Shown piece by piece: positions 8,514 through 16,447 of a stretch of DNA of 64,000 nucleotides. Below the pieces are notes generated by a model. It worked only from the letters and a program-made list of their open reading frames with translations, did not search any database and was not told the DNA's origin. A program made the position numbers and the translations under genes. Source of the stretch: JAJEBT01 sp965221485 (GTDB lineage: Bacteria; Pseudomonadota; Alphaproteobacteria; MPNO01; UBA830); NCBI GenBank assembly GCA_965221485.1, contig OZ244893.1, positions 2,976,001 through 3,040,000 of the forward strand, given 5' to 3'. Numbering within the stretch: position 1 is the stretch's first letter; every line of letters starts with the position of its first letter.

Positions 8514-9441
8514 CAGCGCTGCAGGCCTGATCCATGGATGGATCATTATCGACAAGCCCTCCGGACCATCCTCAGCCGCCGTTATAGCCCGGCTGAAACA
8601 CCTTCTGCATGTCCGCAAGGCCGGTCATGCCGGAACTCTGGATCCCCTGGCGTCCGGCATTCTCCCGGTCGCCATTGGCGAGGCAACCAAGACAATCCGC
8701 TGGGTCACAGATCGGGAAAAAACCTACCGTTTCACGCTGCGGTTTGGCGAAACGAGGGACACTGACGATGCGGCCGGCCAGGTTGTGGACCTCAGCCCGG
8801 TTCGACCGAAGGATGATGGGATCAGGGAGACCCTCGCTTTGTTCACCGGATCCATCGAGCAGGTGCCACCTGTCTATTCCGCAATAAAGGTCGACGGTCA
8901 GCGAGCCTATGCCCGTGCTCGTGCCGGAGAACCCGTCACCCTTCGCCCCCGCAGGGTGACCGTGAAACGTTTCTCCTTTCTTGATCGACCTGATACCGAA
9001 CGGGCGCGTTTCGAGGTGGTCTGCGGGAAGGGAACCTATATCCGCAGCCTCGCCCGCGATCTGGCTGAGGCTCTGGGCACTTGCGGCCATGTACAGGAAC
9101 TGCGCCGCACGGCCGTCGGGTCTTTTTCAGAAGATGATGCGATTTCTCTGGATAATCTGGAACGTCTGGTGCATAGTGCGGCGCTGAAAGATTGTCTACT
9201 TCCCGTCACGGCAGCGCTGGACGACATCCCGGCATTGGCAGTGACGGAAACCCAGGCCGATCATCTCCGTCGTGGCGGTGCATTTCGGGTGAGTCCCGAA
9301 AGGGTTTTTCCCACCGAAGCGAGCAAAACCGAGGCACTCCGCAATGGCGAGGTGTTATGCGCCCTGGCGCAGTCCACGCCTGTTGCGCTTGCCCGCCTTG
9401 TCGGAGATGAAATCAGGCCAGTGAGGGTTTTCAACCTTTAG
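8503..9441 (+). CDS. truB: tRNA pseudouridine(55) synthase
   Basis: 312 residues. TruB converts U55 in the T-loop of tRNAs to pseudouridine. The catalytic motif GHAGTLDPLASG places the active Asp at residue 47; KTYRFTLRFGETRDTDDA and GTYIRSLARDLAE are further family motifs. The ATG at 8503 overlaps the end of rbfA, implying translational coupling; an earlier in-frame start at 8422 lies inside rbfA and adds non-family sequence. Confidence 0.96.
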   Translation: MSRDSAAGLIHGWIIIDKPSGPSSAAVIARLKHLLHVRKAGHAGTLDPLASGILPVAIGEATKTIRWVTDREKTYRFTLRFGETRDTDDAAGQVVDLSPVRPKDDGIRETLALFTGSIEQVPPVYSAIKVDGQRAYARARAGEPVTLRPRRVTVKRFSFLDRPDTERARFEVVCGKGTYIRSLARDLAEALGTCGHVQELRRTAVGSFSEDDAISLDNLERLVHSAALKDCLLPVTAALDDIPALAVTETQADHLRRGGAFRVSPERVFPTEASKTEALRNGEVLCALAQSTPVALARLVGDEIRPVRVFNL

Positions 9442-9472
9442 GGCGCGACAGCGCGAAATACGGAGACAAACG

Positions 9473-9742
9473 ATGTCGATTACGCCAGAGCGCAAGCAGG
9501 AGCTCATCAGGGAGTTCGCTGTCGGTGAGAATGATACAGGTTCGTCCGAAGTCCAGGTTGCAATTCTGTCCGAGCGAATTCGCAATCTCACCGAACACAT
9601 GAAGATCCACAAGAAGGACTACCACTCGCGCAGGGGTCTTCTGATGATGGTCGGACAAAGGCGACGTCTTCTCGACTATCTCATGCGCACGAACGTCACG
9701 CGCTACCGCACGCTGATCCAGCGGCTGGAACTCAGACGCTGA
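9473..9742 (+). CDS. rpsO: 30S ribosomal protein S15
   Basis: 89 residues, the standard S15 length. Signature features: GSSEVQVAILSERIRNLTEH, then HKKDYHSRRGLLMMVGQRRRLLDYL. S15 is a primary 16S rRNA binder that organises the platform of the 30S subunit. In the usual order truB-rpsO-pnp. Confidence 0.98.
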   Translation: MSITPERKQELIREFAVGENDTGSSEVQVAILSERIRNLTEHMKIHKKDYHSRRGLLMMVGQRRRLLDYLMRTNVTRYRTLIQRLELRR

Positions 9743-9832
9743 CAGCAGGATTTCCAGGAAATACATGGCCCGCATCTTCGGCTGGCCTGCGGTCCGAACG
9801 TCATGGCGGCGAAGCCGTCACAATGAGGATAC

Positions 9833-9866
9833 GGCCGGAACATAGATCCCGGGGGATCCCGGCCGG
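9833..9866 (+). promoter_or_regulatory. hairpin in the rpsO-pnp intergenic region
   Basis: CGGCCGG (9833-9839) can pair with CCGGCCG (9860-9866), with a further short GATCCC/GGGATC helix inside. It lies in the leader of pnp. In enterobacteria the same interval contains an RNase III-processed stem through which PNPase controls its own mRNA; whether this hairpin does so is inference. Confidence 0.35.
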
Positions 9867-9953
9867 TCATACGAACAACTGCGCCTTCAGCAGAAATGAC
9901 GCGAACCTGGCGTTTGCTGCGGACGCAACGACAGAGCAGGAAGGATAAGAGAA

Positions 9954-12077
9954 ATGTTCACCATCAATCGCAAGGAAATCGACTGGGGCGGTCGGACACT
10001 GTCCATCGAGACAGGCAAGGTCGCCCGCCAGGCGGACGGGGCTGTCATGGTCTCCTATGGCGGGACCACCGCGCTGTGCACGGTCGTCGCGCAGAGGACT
10101 CCGAGATCAGGTATCGATTTCTTTCCGCTGACGGTCAATTACCAGGAGAAAACCTTTGCGGCCGGGCGAATTCCCGGCGGCTTTTTCAAGCGGGAAGGGC
10201 GTCCGTCCGAGAAGGAGGTGCTCACATCCCGGCTGATCGACCGGCCGATTCGCCCCCTGTTTGCCTCCGGTTTCCGCAACGAAACCCAGGTTATCTGCAC
10301 GGTACTCGCGCATGATCTGGAGAATGACCCTGACATCGTATCCCTGATCGGGACCTCTGCTGCCCTTACGATTTCCGGAATACCCTTCATGGGCCCTGTG
10401 GCGGCCGCCCGTGTCGGCTTCATCGATGATCGTTACGTTCTCAATCCGGTGACCGACCAGCTGACAGAAAGCCGCCTCGACATGGTCGTTGCCGGCACGT
10501 CGGAAGCCGTCAATATGGTGGAATCGGAGGCTGACGAACTGTCGGAAACCGTGATGCTCGGAGCGGTGATGTTCGCTCACCGCGAATTCCAGCCGGTCAT
10601 CGACATGATCGTGGAACTCGCCGAAGAGTGTGCGAAAGAGCCCTGGCACCTGCCCGAAGTGCCGGAGCAACAGGAGGATCTTCTGGAGCGCGTGCGCACA
10701 GCGGCCGAAGGACCGTTGCGAGCCGCGTATACAGAAACAGCCAAACAGGCGCGTCTCGAGAACGTCGCCGCGGCCAAGGCTGAAGTCCTTGCCTCGTTCG
10801 AAACCGGAGACGAGCAGGAACTCCAGCGGGTTTCAGGATTGCTCAAGGATGTGGAAAAGGACATCGTTCGTGGTTCCATCCTGAAAACCGGCAAGCGCAT
10901 TGACGGGCGGGGACTTGAGGATGTCCGGCAAATTGATGTCGAGGTCGGCATCCTGCCCCGGGCCCACGGCTCGGTCCTGTTCACGCGCGGTGAAACCCAG
11001 GCCCTGGTCACGGCAACGCTCGGGACCGGCCAGGACGAGCAGATCATCGATGCTCTGGAAGGCGAGTATCGCGAGCATTTTCTGCTTCACTACAATTTCC
11101 CACCCTACTCGGTCGGCGAGGCCAGCATGCTGCGGTCGCCGGGCCGCAGGGAAGTCGGCCACGGCAAGCTCGCCTGGCGGGCCCTGCGGGCGCTGCTTCC
11201 CGAAAAGGAGGATTTCCCCTACACCCTTCGTGTGGTCTCCGAGATCACCGAATCCAATGGCTCGTCTTCCATGGCGACGGTGTGCGGATCCTCCCTGTCG
11301 CTGATGGATGCCGGTGTCAATTTGCGACGTCCATGCGCCGGGATCGCGATGGGTCTGATCAAGGAGCCCGAAGGCTACGCTGTTCTCTCCGACATTCTTG
11401 GCGACGAGGATCATCTCGGCGATATGGATTTCAAGGTTGCTGGCACCGAGGCCGGTGTGACCGCGCTGCAGATGGACATCAAGATCACCGGTATCACCGA
11501 AGAGATCATGAGTTCGGCGCTTGATCAGGCGCATCGCGGCCGACTGCATATTCTGGGCGAAATGGCGCGGACCCTGTCCTCGTCCCGCGAATCAATCAGC
11601 CGCTACGCTCCCAGTATCACAACGTTCTCCATTCCGACGGACAAGATCCGCGAAGTGATCGGATCGGGCGGTTCTGTCATCCGCGAGATTTGTGAAACCA
11701 CCGGCGCCAAGATCGACATTGAGGACGACGGCACCATCAAGGTTGCGTCGGTTGACAGCGAGTCCGGTGAGGCCGCCGTCAACTGGATCAAATCGATCGT
11801 GGCCGAACCGGAGGTCGGTGTGATCTATTCGGGCAAGGTTGTGAAAGTCGTGGACTTCGGGGCCTTCGTCAATTTCTTTGGCTCGCGGGATGGCCTGGTT
11901 CATGTGTCGGAACTGGCAAACCGCAGGGTTCCCCGTGTCAGCGATGTGGTTTCAGAAGGTGACGAGGTCAGGGTCAAGGTCCTGGGAATTGACGACCGCG
12001 GCAAGGTTCGCCTTTCCATGCGGGCCGTGGACCAGCGAACCGGAGAGGATTTGACGAAGAGCAAGAGCGCGTCCTGA
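9954..12077 (+). CDS. pnp: polyribonucleotide nucleotidyltransferase (PNPase)
   Basis: 707 residues. 3'-5' phosphorolytic exoribonuclease, a trimer and degradosome partner. Domains: first RNase PH-like domain (about 12-145), helical linker (about 240-310), second catalytic RNase PH-like domain (about 325-540, including LRSPGRREVGHGKLAWRAL and the metal-binding MDIKITGI), KH domain (about 553-612, IREVIGSGGSVIREI) and S1 domain (about 622-690, GVIYSGKVVKVVDFGAFV). All catalytic regions look intact. Last gene of the superoperon. Confidence 0.98.
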   Translation: MFTINRKEIDWGGRTLSIETGKVARQADGAVMVSYGGTTALCTVVAQRTPRSGIDFFPLTVNYQEKTFAAGRIPGGFFKREGRPSEKEVLTSRLIDRPIRPLFASGFRNETQVICTVLAHDLENDPDIVSLIGTSAALTISGIPFMGPVAAARVGFIDDRYVLNPVTDQLTESRLDMVVAGTSEAVNMVESEADELSETVMLGAVMFAHREFQPVIDMIVELAEECAKEPWHLPEVPEQQEDLLERVRTAAEGPLRAAYTETAKQARLENVAAAKAEVLASFETGDEQELQRVSGLLKDVEKDIVRGSILKTGKRIDGRGLEDVRQIDVEVGILPRAHGSVLFTRGETQALVTATLGTGQDEQIIDALEGEYREHFLLHYNFPPYSVGEASMLRSPGRREVGHGKLAWRALRALLPEKEDFPYTLRVVSEITESNGSSSMATVCGSSLSLMDAGVNLRRPCAGIAMGLIKEPEGYAVLSDILGDEDHLGDMDFKVAGTEAGVTALQMDIKITGITEEIMSSALDQAHRGRLHILGEMARTLSSSRESISRYAPSITTFSIPTDKIREVIGSGGSVIREICETTGAKIDIEDDGTIKVASVDSESGEAAVNWIKSIVAEPEVGVIYSGKVVKVVDFGAFVNFFGSRDGLVHVSELANRRVPRVSDVVSEGDEVRVKVLGIDDRGKVRLSMRAVDQRTGEDLTKSKSAS

Positions 12078-12132
12078 ACAAAATCCACAAAGCAGACAGA
12101 TCAGGGTGGTTATCTCGCCGAGGCTTCATACA

Positions 12133-12210
12133 ATGGATAACATGGACGTGAACGCCACCTTGACAGGGTGCGACCCCGAATTGGTCACGACTGGGGGAGA
12201 AGGGCTCTGA
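12133..12210 (+). other. 25-codon reading frame upstream of the NPD oxidoreductase
   Basis: An ATG-started frame of 25 codons ends with TGA at 12208-12210. It is in a different frame from the downstream gene, and its stop lies just before the point where family similarity of that gene begins. It could be a leader peptide, the true N terminus separated by a frameshift, or chance. Confidence 0.3.
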
Positions 12211-13604
12211 GACCCCTGAAACCGCTATTGCTGTCCGGCAAGGAGGCCTGGCCCCTGATTGAGGGCGGCAAGGGGATTGCTGTCACCAACGGAGAAAGTT
12301 CGGGCGCCTGGGCTGCCACCGGAGGCGTTGGCACGTTTTCGGGTGTCAACGCGGATACCTATGACGGGAACGGGCAGCCGCTTCCCATCATCTATGAAGG
12401 ACGCACGCGTCGGGAACGCCACGAGGAACTGCTTGCCTACGCCATTCGGGGCGGGATTGCTCAAGCGCGTATTGCGCACGAGGTATCCGGAGGCGCCGGG
12501 CGCATCCACATGAATGTTCTGTGGGAAATGGGCGGTGCCGAGCGCGTCCTGCACGGCATACTGTCGGGCGCACGCGGGCTGATCCACGGTGTCACCTGCG
12601 GCGCCGGCATGCCCTACAGGATGGGTCAGATCGCCGCCAATTACGGAGTGTATTACTACCCCATTGTTTCGTCCGCGCGGGCATTCCGGGCGCTGTGGCG
12701 GCGCACCTATCACAGATTTTCCGAATGGCTGGGGGGCGTCGTGTACGAAGATCCGTGGCGCGCCGGAGGTCACAATGGTCTTTCCAACAGCGAGGATCCG
12801 GAAAAACCCGAAGACCCGAAGCCGCGGGTCACCCAGCTTCGCCGGATCATGAATGAAATGGGGCTGGGGTCGGTGCCCGTGATCATGGCGGGAGGTGTAT
12901 GGTATTTGCGCGAGTGGGAGGACTGGATCGACGATCCCGACATTGCGCCGGTGGCATTCCAGTTTGGTACCCGCCCCCTTCTGACTCAGGAGAGTCCCAT
13001 TCCCGACGAATGGAAGAAGGGCCTTCTGGGGCTGAAACCCGGTGATGTCACATTGAACCGGTACAGCCCTACAGGATTTTATTCTTCCGCCATCCGTAAC
13101 ACATTCCTGCGCGAACTCGAGACCCGTTCCCTCCACCAGATTCCCTACGCCGATGAACCGGTGGGCAAGTTTGACCAGGAATTCCGCATCGGACCTCGCG
13201 GCAGAAGTGTGTTTGTCACGGCCGCCGACCGCGATAAGGCGGAACGCTGGATGAAACAGGGCCTGGTAGAAGGCATGCGCACGCCGGATTCGACCGTCAT
13301 CTTTGTTTCGCCAGAGAAGAGCCGGGAGATCAGAACGGATCAGGTGAATTGCATGGGGTGTCTTTCGCAGTGCCAGTTTTCCAGCTGGGCCCAGAACGAG
13401 GCTGGCAGTACAGGGCGGCGTCCCGACCCCCGATCCTACTGCATCCAGAAGACCCTTCAGGACATTGTCCATCAGGGCAATATCGAGCGCCAGCTCATGT
13501 TTTCCGGGCATAATGGTTACAAGTTCCAAAGCGATCCATTTTACGCCAACGGCTTTATTCCGACGGTCAAGCAGCTGGTCGCGCAGCTTCATACAGGCGA
13601 TTGA
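12168..13604 (+). CDS. NPD-family flavin-dependent oxidoreductase (nitronate monooxygenase-like)
   Basis: 478 residues from a GTG at 12168. It belongs to the FMN-binding TIM-barrel family of nitronate monooxygenases and related NAD(P)H:flavin enzymes: GGVGTFSGVNA near residue 52, GVTCGAGMPYR near 140, VPVIMAGGVWYLREW near 235 and QFGTRPLLTQESP near 263. A long C-terminal part includes a Cys cluster, NCMGCLSQCQFSSW (about 400), typical of this roughly 470-residue subgroup. Family-like sequence starts only at LKPLLLSG (about 12216), so residues 1-16 are doubtful; a non-ATG start after GGAGAAGG (12196-12203) is possible. The physiological substrate is unknown. Confidence 0.82.
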   Translation: MRPRIGHDWGRRALRPLKPLLLSGKEAWPLIEGGKGIAVTNGESSGAWAATGGVGTFSGVNADTYDGNGQPLPIIYEGRTRRERHEELLAYAIRGGIAQARIAHEVSGGAGRIHMNVLWEMGGAERVLHGILSGARGLIHGVTCGAGMPYRMGQIAANYGVYYYPIVSSARAFRALWRRTYHRFSEWLGGVVYEDPWRAGGHNGLSNSEDPEKPEDPKPRVTQLRRIMNEMGLGSVPVIMAGGVWYLREWEDWIDDPDIAPVAFQFGTRPLLTQESPIPDEWKKGLLGLKPGDVTLNRYSPTGFYSSAIRNTFLRELETRSLHQIPYADEPVGKFDQEFRIGPRGRSVFVTAADRDKAERWMKQGLVEGMRTPDSTVIFVSPEKSREIRTDQVNCMGCLSQCQFSSWAQNEAGSTGRRPDPRSYCIQKTLQDIVHQGNIERQLMFSGHNGYKFQSDPFYANGFIPTVKQLVAQLHTGD

Positions 13605-14135
13605 CGGGTAGTGGCCAGCGGACACCGGTTGGATGGCCCCGAAGCAAGGCCCCTGTGGCAGATCCGCCCCTGCAGGCGATCTCCAGAGACACGATCGGGC
13701 TGACCTCCAGGAACTGATGCGGGCTCTGTTGCCCGGCAGCTGAAGCCCCGGACTCCTGGGCAGATGCAGCGGCTCCCCACCCGGTCCCGCATCCCCATGG
13801 ACGGCCTTATGAACGGCCTCTCGGTGTCCATGACCGGTGCATCCCCGACGAGGTGACCTGTCCGCCAGCGCGCTGGTTCCCGGTCCCTGCCATTTCGATC
13901 ACGTGGTGCCGTTCGGAGTGCCTGATATCGGCAACAATCCATGTCCTGGCGAGTCTCGGCGCCCGGTTCCGTGCCGGAGGACGGCACATTGACGCAACAT
14001 CTCAATGACCATGACCGCGTCACGGTCCCGGCCCGCAGGGCAACACCTGCCGATTTCAGCATCAATGACCTCTCGATGCGGAAATACTGTATGCTGTGTT
14101 GTTGAAACCGACGGAATTCAAATTACGTAACGGGT
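13605..14135. other. intergenic region before irr
   Basis: About 530 bp with no convincing gene: frames on either strand are Arg/Pro-rich and match no family I know. It must hold the irr promoter near 14080-14130, but I cannot place the boxes with confidence and see no Irr box. Confidence 0.4.
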
Positions 14136-14582
14136 ATGGAACATCATTCAGCGCGTGAACAATCGCTCAACAAGGCAAAATCCATGCTGCGTGCGGCCGG
14201 GCTGCGGTTGACGCGGCAACGGGTTCAGCTGGCCGGGCTGTTGTTCCGAAAGCGTCATCGCCATGTCACCGCCGAAGAACTTCACCTGGAAGCGCAGAAC
14301 GCCGGCTATCGCATCTCGTTGGCGACCGTCTACAATACCCTGCACCAGTTCAGGGAGGCGGATCTGTTGCGAGAAGTCGTCGTTATGACAGGACCTTCCT
14401 ATTTCGACACCAACACGTCCGATCATCATCACTTTTTTCACGAGGATACCGGTGACCTCAAGGATATACCCCAGGACGCTGTCGAAGTAGCCCGGATCCC
14501 GGAGCCACCGGCCGGCACGGCCGTATCAACGGTCGACATCATCGTGCGGGTATCTTCAACAACACCCCCTAGCGACAGCTGA
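14136..14582 (+). CDS. irr: iron response regulator Irr (Fur family)
   Basis: 148 residues. Fur-fold DNA-binding domain (RLTRQRVQLAGLL and the recognition helix in ISLATVYNTLHQF), then a dimerisation domain with the HHH motif DHHHFFHED at about residues 96-104, the haem/metal-binding signature that separates Irr from Fur and Mur. Irr governs iron and haem genes in alphaproteobacteria; under low iron it binds ICE operators, and haem destabilises or inactivates it. An N-terminal haem-regulatory Cys-Pro motif, present in Bradyrhizobium Irr, is absent here. An ICE lies 8 nt after its stop, in front of rubrerythrin. Confidence 0.9.
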   Translation: MEHHSAREQSLNKAKSMLRAAGLRLTRQRVQLAGLLFRKRHRHVTAEELHLEAQNAGYRISLATVYNTLHQFREADLLREVVVMTGPSYFDTNTSDHHHFFHEDTGDLKDIPQDAVEVARIPEPPAGTAVSTVDIIVRVSSTTPPSDS

Positions 14583-14589
14583 CCAGTTA

Positions 14590-14606
14590 TTTGGAATCAT
14601 TCTAAA
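14590..14606. promoter_or_regulatory. ICE (Irr-box) upstream of rubrerythrin
   Basis: TTTGGAATCATTCTAAA is a 17-bp inverted repeat with one mismatch between arms. It matches the iron control element pattern TTTAGAA-N3-TTCTAAA known for Irr targets in alphaproteobacteria. It sits 4 nt upstream of a strong -35 box and directly behind the irr gene, so autoregulated iron control of the next gene is likely. Confidence 0.75.
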
Positions 14607-14609
14607 CTA

Positions 14610-14638
14610 TTGACGCGATCGGGACCGGTTCCTATATT
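14610..14638 (+). promoter_or_regulatory. sigma70-type promoter of rubrerythrin
   Basis: TTGACG (14610-14615) and TATATT (14633-14638) are separated by 17 nt. The 5' untranslated region would be about 75 nt. The ICE centre lies roughly 47 nt upstream of the expected start of transcription. Confidence 0.65.
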
Positions 14639-14721
14639 CGCTGGGTATCCCATGAACGTCGAAAGGCGCGAGCCTGTTTCGACAGAATTCAACACGCGAA
14701 AACCGCACACAGGAGAATGAA

Positions 14722-15141
14722 ATGCCGTCACTTGCTGGAACCAGAACCGAACAAAACCTGAAGGATGCCTTTGCCGGAGAGTCCCAGGCCAACCGCCGGT
14801 ACCTCTATTTTGCCCAGAAAGCAGACGTCGAGGGATATAACGACGTAGCCGCGGTGTTCCGGTCCACGGCCGAAGGCGAGACCGGACACGCCCATGGCCA
14901 TCTCGAATATCTCGAAGAGGTGGGTGATCCCGCGACCGGCGAACCGATCGGAAAGACATCGGAAAATCTCAAGGCTGCTGTCGCTGGTGAGACTCACGAA
15001 TATACCGACATGTATCCGGGAATGGCACGGGAGGCCCGTGACGAGGGCTTCGAAGAGATCGCCGACTGGTTCGAGACGCTCGCCAAGGCAGAACGGTCCC
15101 ATGCCGGCCGCTTTCAGAGAGCTCTGGACGAACTCGACTGA
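14722..15141 (+). CDS. rubrerythrin-type ferritin-like di-iron protein
   Basis: 139 residues, consisting only of the four-helix ferritin-like domain; the C-terminal rubredoxin Cys pairs of classical rubrerythrin are missing. Di-iron ligand motifs are visible: FAGESQANRRY (about 15), EGETGHAHGH (about 51), GETHEYTDMYPGM (about 89) and KAERSHAGRF (about 118). Rubrerythrins reduce hydrogen peroxide or store iron. An AGGAG signal precedes the ATG. The ICE and promoter suggest Irr control, linking it to iron/peroxide defence. Confidence 0.9.
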   Translation: MPSLAGTRTEQNLKDAFAGESQANRRYLYFAQKADVEGYNDVAAVFRSTAEGETGHAHGHLEYLEEVGDPATGEPIGKTSENLKAAVAGETHEYTDMYPGMAREARDEGFEEIADWFETLAKAERSHAGRFQRALDELD

Positions 15142-15177
15142 TCAAGAAATGAACGGTCCGGGCCAAGCCCCGGGGTA

Positions 15178-15212
15178 TTGCAGTGTGCCGCGGTCGGTGC
15201 GGTACACTGCAA
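15178..15212. terminator. bidirectional terminator hairpin
   Basis: A 14-bp stem (TTGCAGTGTGCCGC with GCGGTACACTGCAA, one G-T pair) and a 7-nt loop lie between the convergent ends of rubrerythrin and the MFS gene. No long U-run follows on either side, but position and perfection fit a shared transcription stop. Confidence 0.65.
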
Positions 15213-15218
15213 CCGTTG

Positions 15219-16421
15219 TCACCGCACCAGGGCGCGAAGCCTGGACAGAATTAGCAGAAGCAACCCGCATATCACGAACATCATGAGCAACGGCAGGTCG
15301 AAACCGCCGCTCCAGTGAGCCAGCACACCCACCGAGACCGGGCCGAGCACTCCGCCGATTTCACCGATCGAAAAAAAGAGGCCGCTGGCCGATCCCACCC
15401 GGTTCGATTCACCGTCACTGGCATCCATCAACAGCAGAAGAACTATCGAAATCACTGCGCCGCGGCAAAGGCCCTGAAGCACGAGACCTGTCGCCAGCAG
15501 AAAAGTCGAGCCCGACCAGATCAGAAGAACGGCCAGCGCAGCGCCGCAAAACAGCGCACACAGGATACCGAAACGACGGGCCGGAACAGCCGCCCGCGGT
15601 ATCGTGACCGCAGAAATCATCCCGACCAGAGCCGGGATAATGGCCCAGTATCCCGATTGTGCCGGCGTCATTCCGTGTGAGTGCAGCAGATCCGGCAGCC
15701 ACTGATACATTCCGTGGTTGTGAAAAAAGACCAGAAGGCCGAGCAACAGGATAAACCGCACCGACGGATCACGCGCGAGTTCCACAAACGCTTCCTGTGG
15801 CCGCTGTTTTCTCCCCCGTGTCTGAAGGACCTCCATGGCCCGGGCCGGCGCACGGGAGCTGATCGCGAACCAGATCACCCCGGACAACACCACGATCCCC
15901 GAAAACAGGAACATCACGTTTTCCCAGTGACCTCCCACAGCGGGAAGCAGGACGCTGTTCGCAAGGCCGATCGCCGTCATCGCGCCGCAGGCATTTCCCG
16001 TGAAGTAGATCCCGAGAGCCAGGCCGCGCTCCTTTCCGGTAAACCAGAGGCTGACGACCTTGGGTGCGCCCGATGAAATCAGAGGCCCGCCAATCCCGAA
16101 GACCATGACGGCGGCAAGCAACGTCCAGTAGTCAACAGCAATTCCGCGCATCACCATGGAGAGCGCAATGATCAGGGCAGCTGCCAGCATCATCCTTCTT
16201 GGCCCGAAACGGTCCAGAAGGCCGCCACAGGGCACCGCTACGAGAATGAAAACAAATTGCCAGGCCGCCAGAAGCGTGCCCATCTCGCCCCGGTTCAGAC
16301 CGAGGTCCGACATGATGAGATAGACGAGCGGAGCGATCGAGGCGATGGCCAGGGAAAACGCGTAGTAAAGGCCCCATACGCCGGCCAGAATCATCCAGCG
16401 GTAAGGGTGTGGACTGTCCAT
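15219..16421 (-). CDS. MFS transporter (CynX/NimT-like)
   Basis: 400 residues with about twelve hydrophobic helices. The loop after helix 2 carries GGLLDRFGPRRMM, a variant of the MFS motif A, and the N-terminal half has the GWIGxPL-like FGIGGPLISSGAPKVVSLWF segment common in the cyanate/nitrate-type subgroup. The substrate is not deducible. It begins 26 bp after fhs on the same strand, so the two may share a transcript. The convergent neighbour is rubrerythrin. Confidence 0.85.
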   Translation of the reverse strand: MDSPHPYRWMILAGVWGLYYAFSLAIASIAPLVYLIMSDLGLNRGEMGTLLAAWQFVFILVAVPCGGLLDRFGPRRMMLAAALIIALSMVMRGIAVDYWTLLAAVMVFGIGGPLISSGAPKVVSLWFTGKERGLALGIYFTGNACGAMTAIGLANSVLLPAVGGHWENVMFLFSGIVVLSGVIWFAISSRAPARAMEVLQTRGRKQRPQEAFVELARDPSVRFILLLGLLVFFHNHGMYQWLPDLLHSHGMTPAQSGYWAIIPALVGMISAVTIPRAAVPARRFGILCALFCGAALAVLLIWSGSTFLLATGLVLQGLCRGAVISIVLLLLMDASDGESNRVGSASGLFFSIGEIGGVLGPVSVGVLAHWSGGFDLPLLMMFVICGLLLLILSRLRALVR

Positions 16422-16447
16422 TCAGTTCAGGCAGAACAAGGGTCGGG

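Noticed and set aside
12225..13625. 466-codon minus-strand frame antisense to the NPD oxidoreductase
   Set aside because: It mirrors the codon structure of a clear real gene, has no domain similarity, and is the usual GC-rich antisense shadow.
13589..14065. 158-codon minus-strand frame between the NPD gene and irr
   Set aside because: Arg/Pro/Gly-rich, no family similarity, no ribosome binding site; not supported as a gene.
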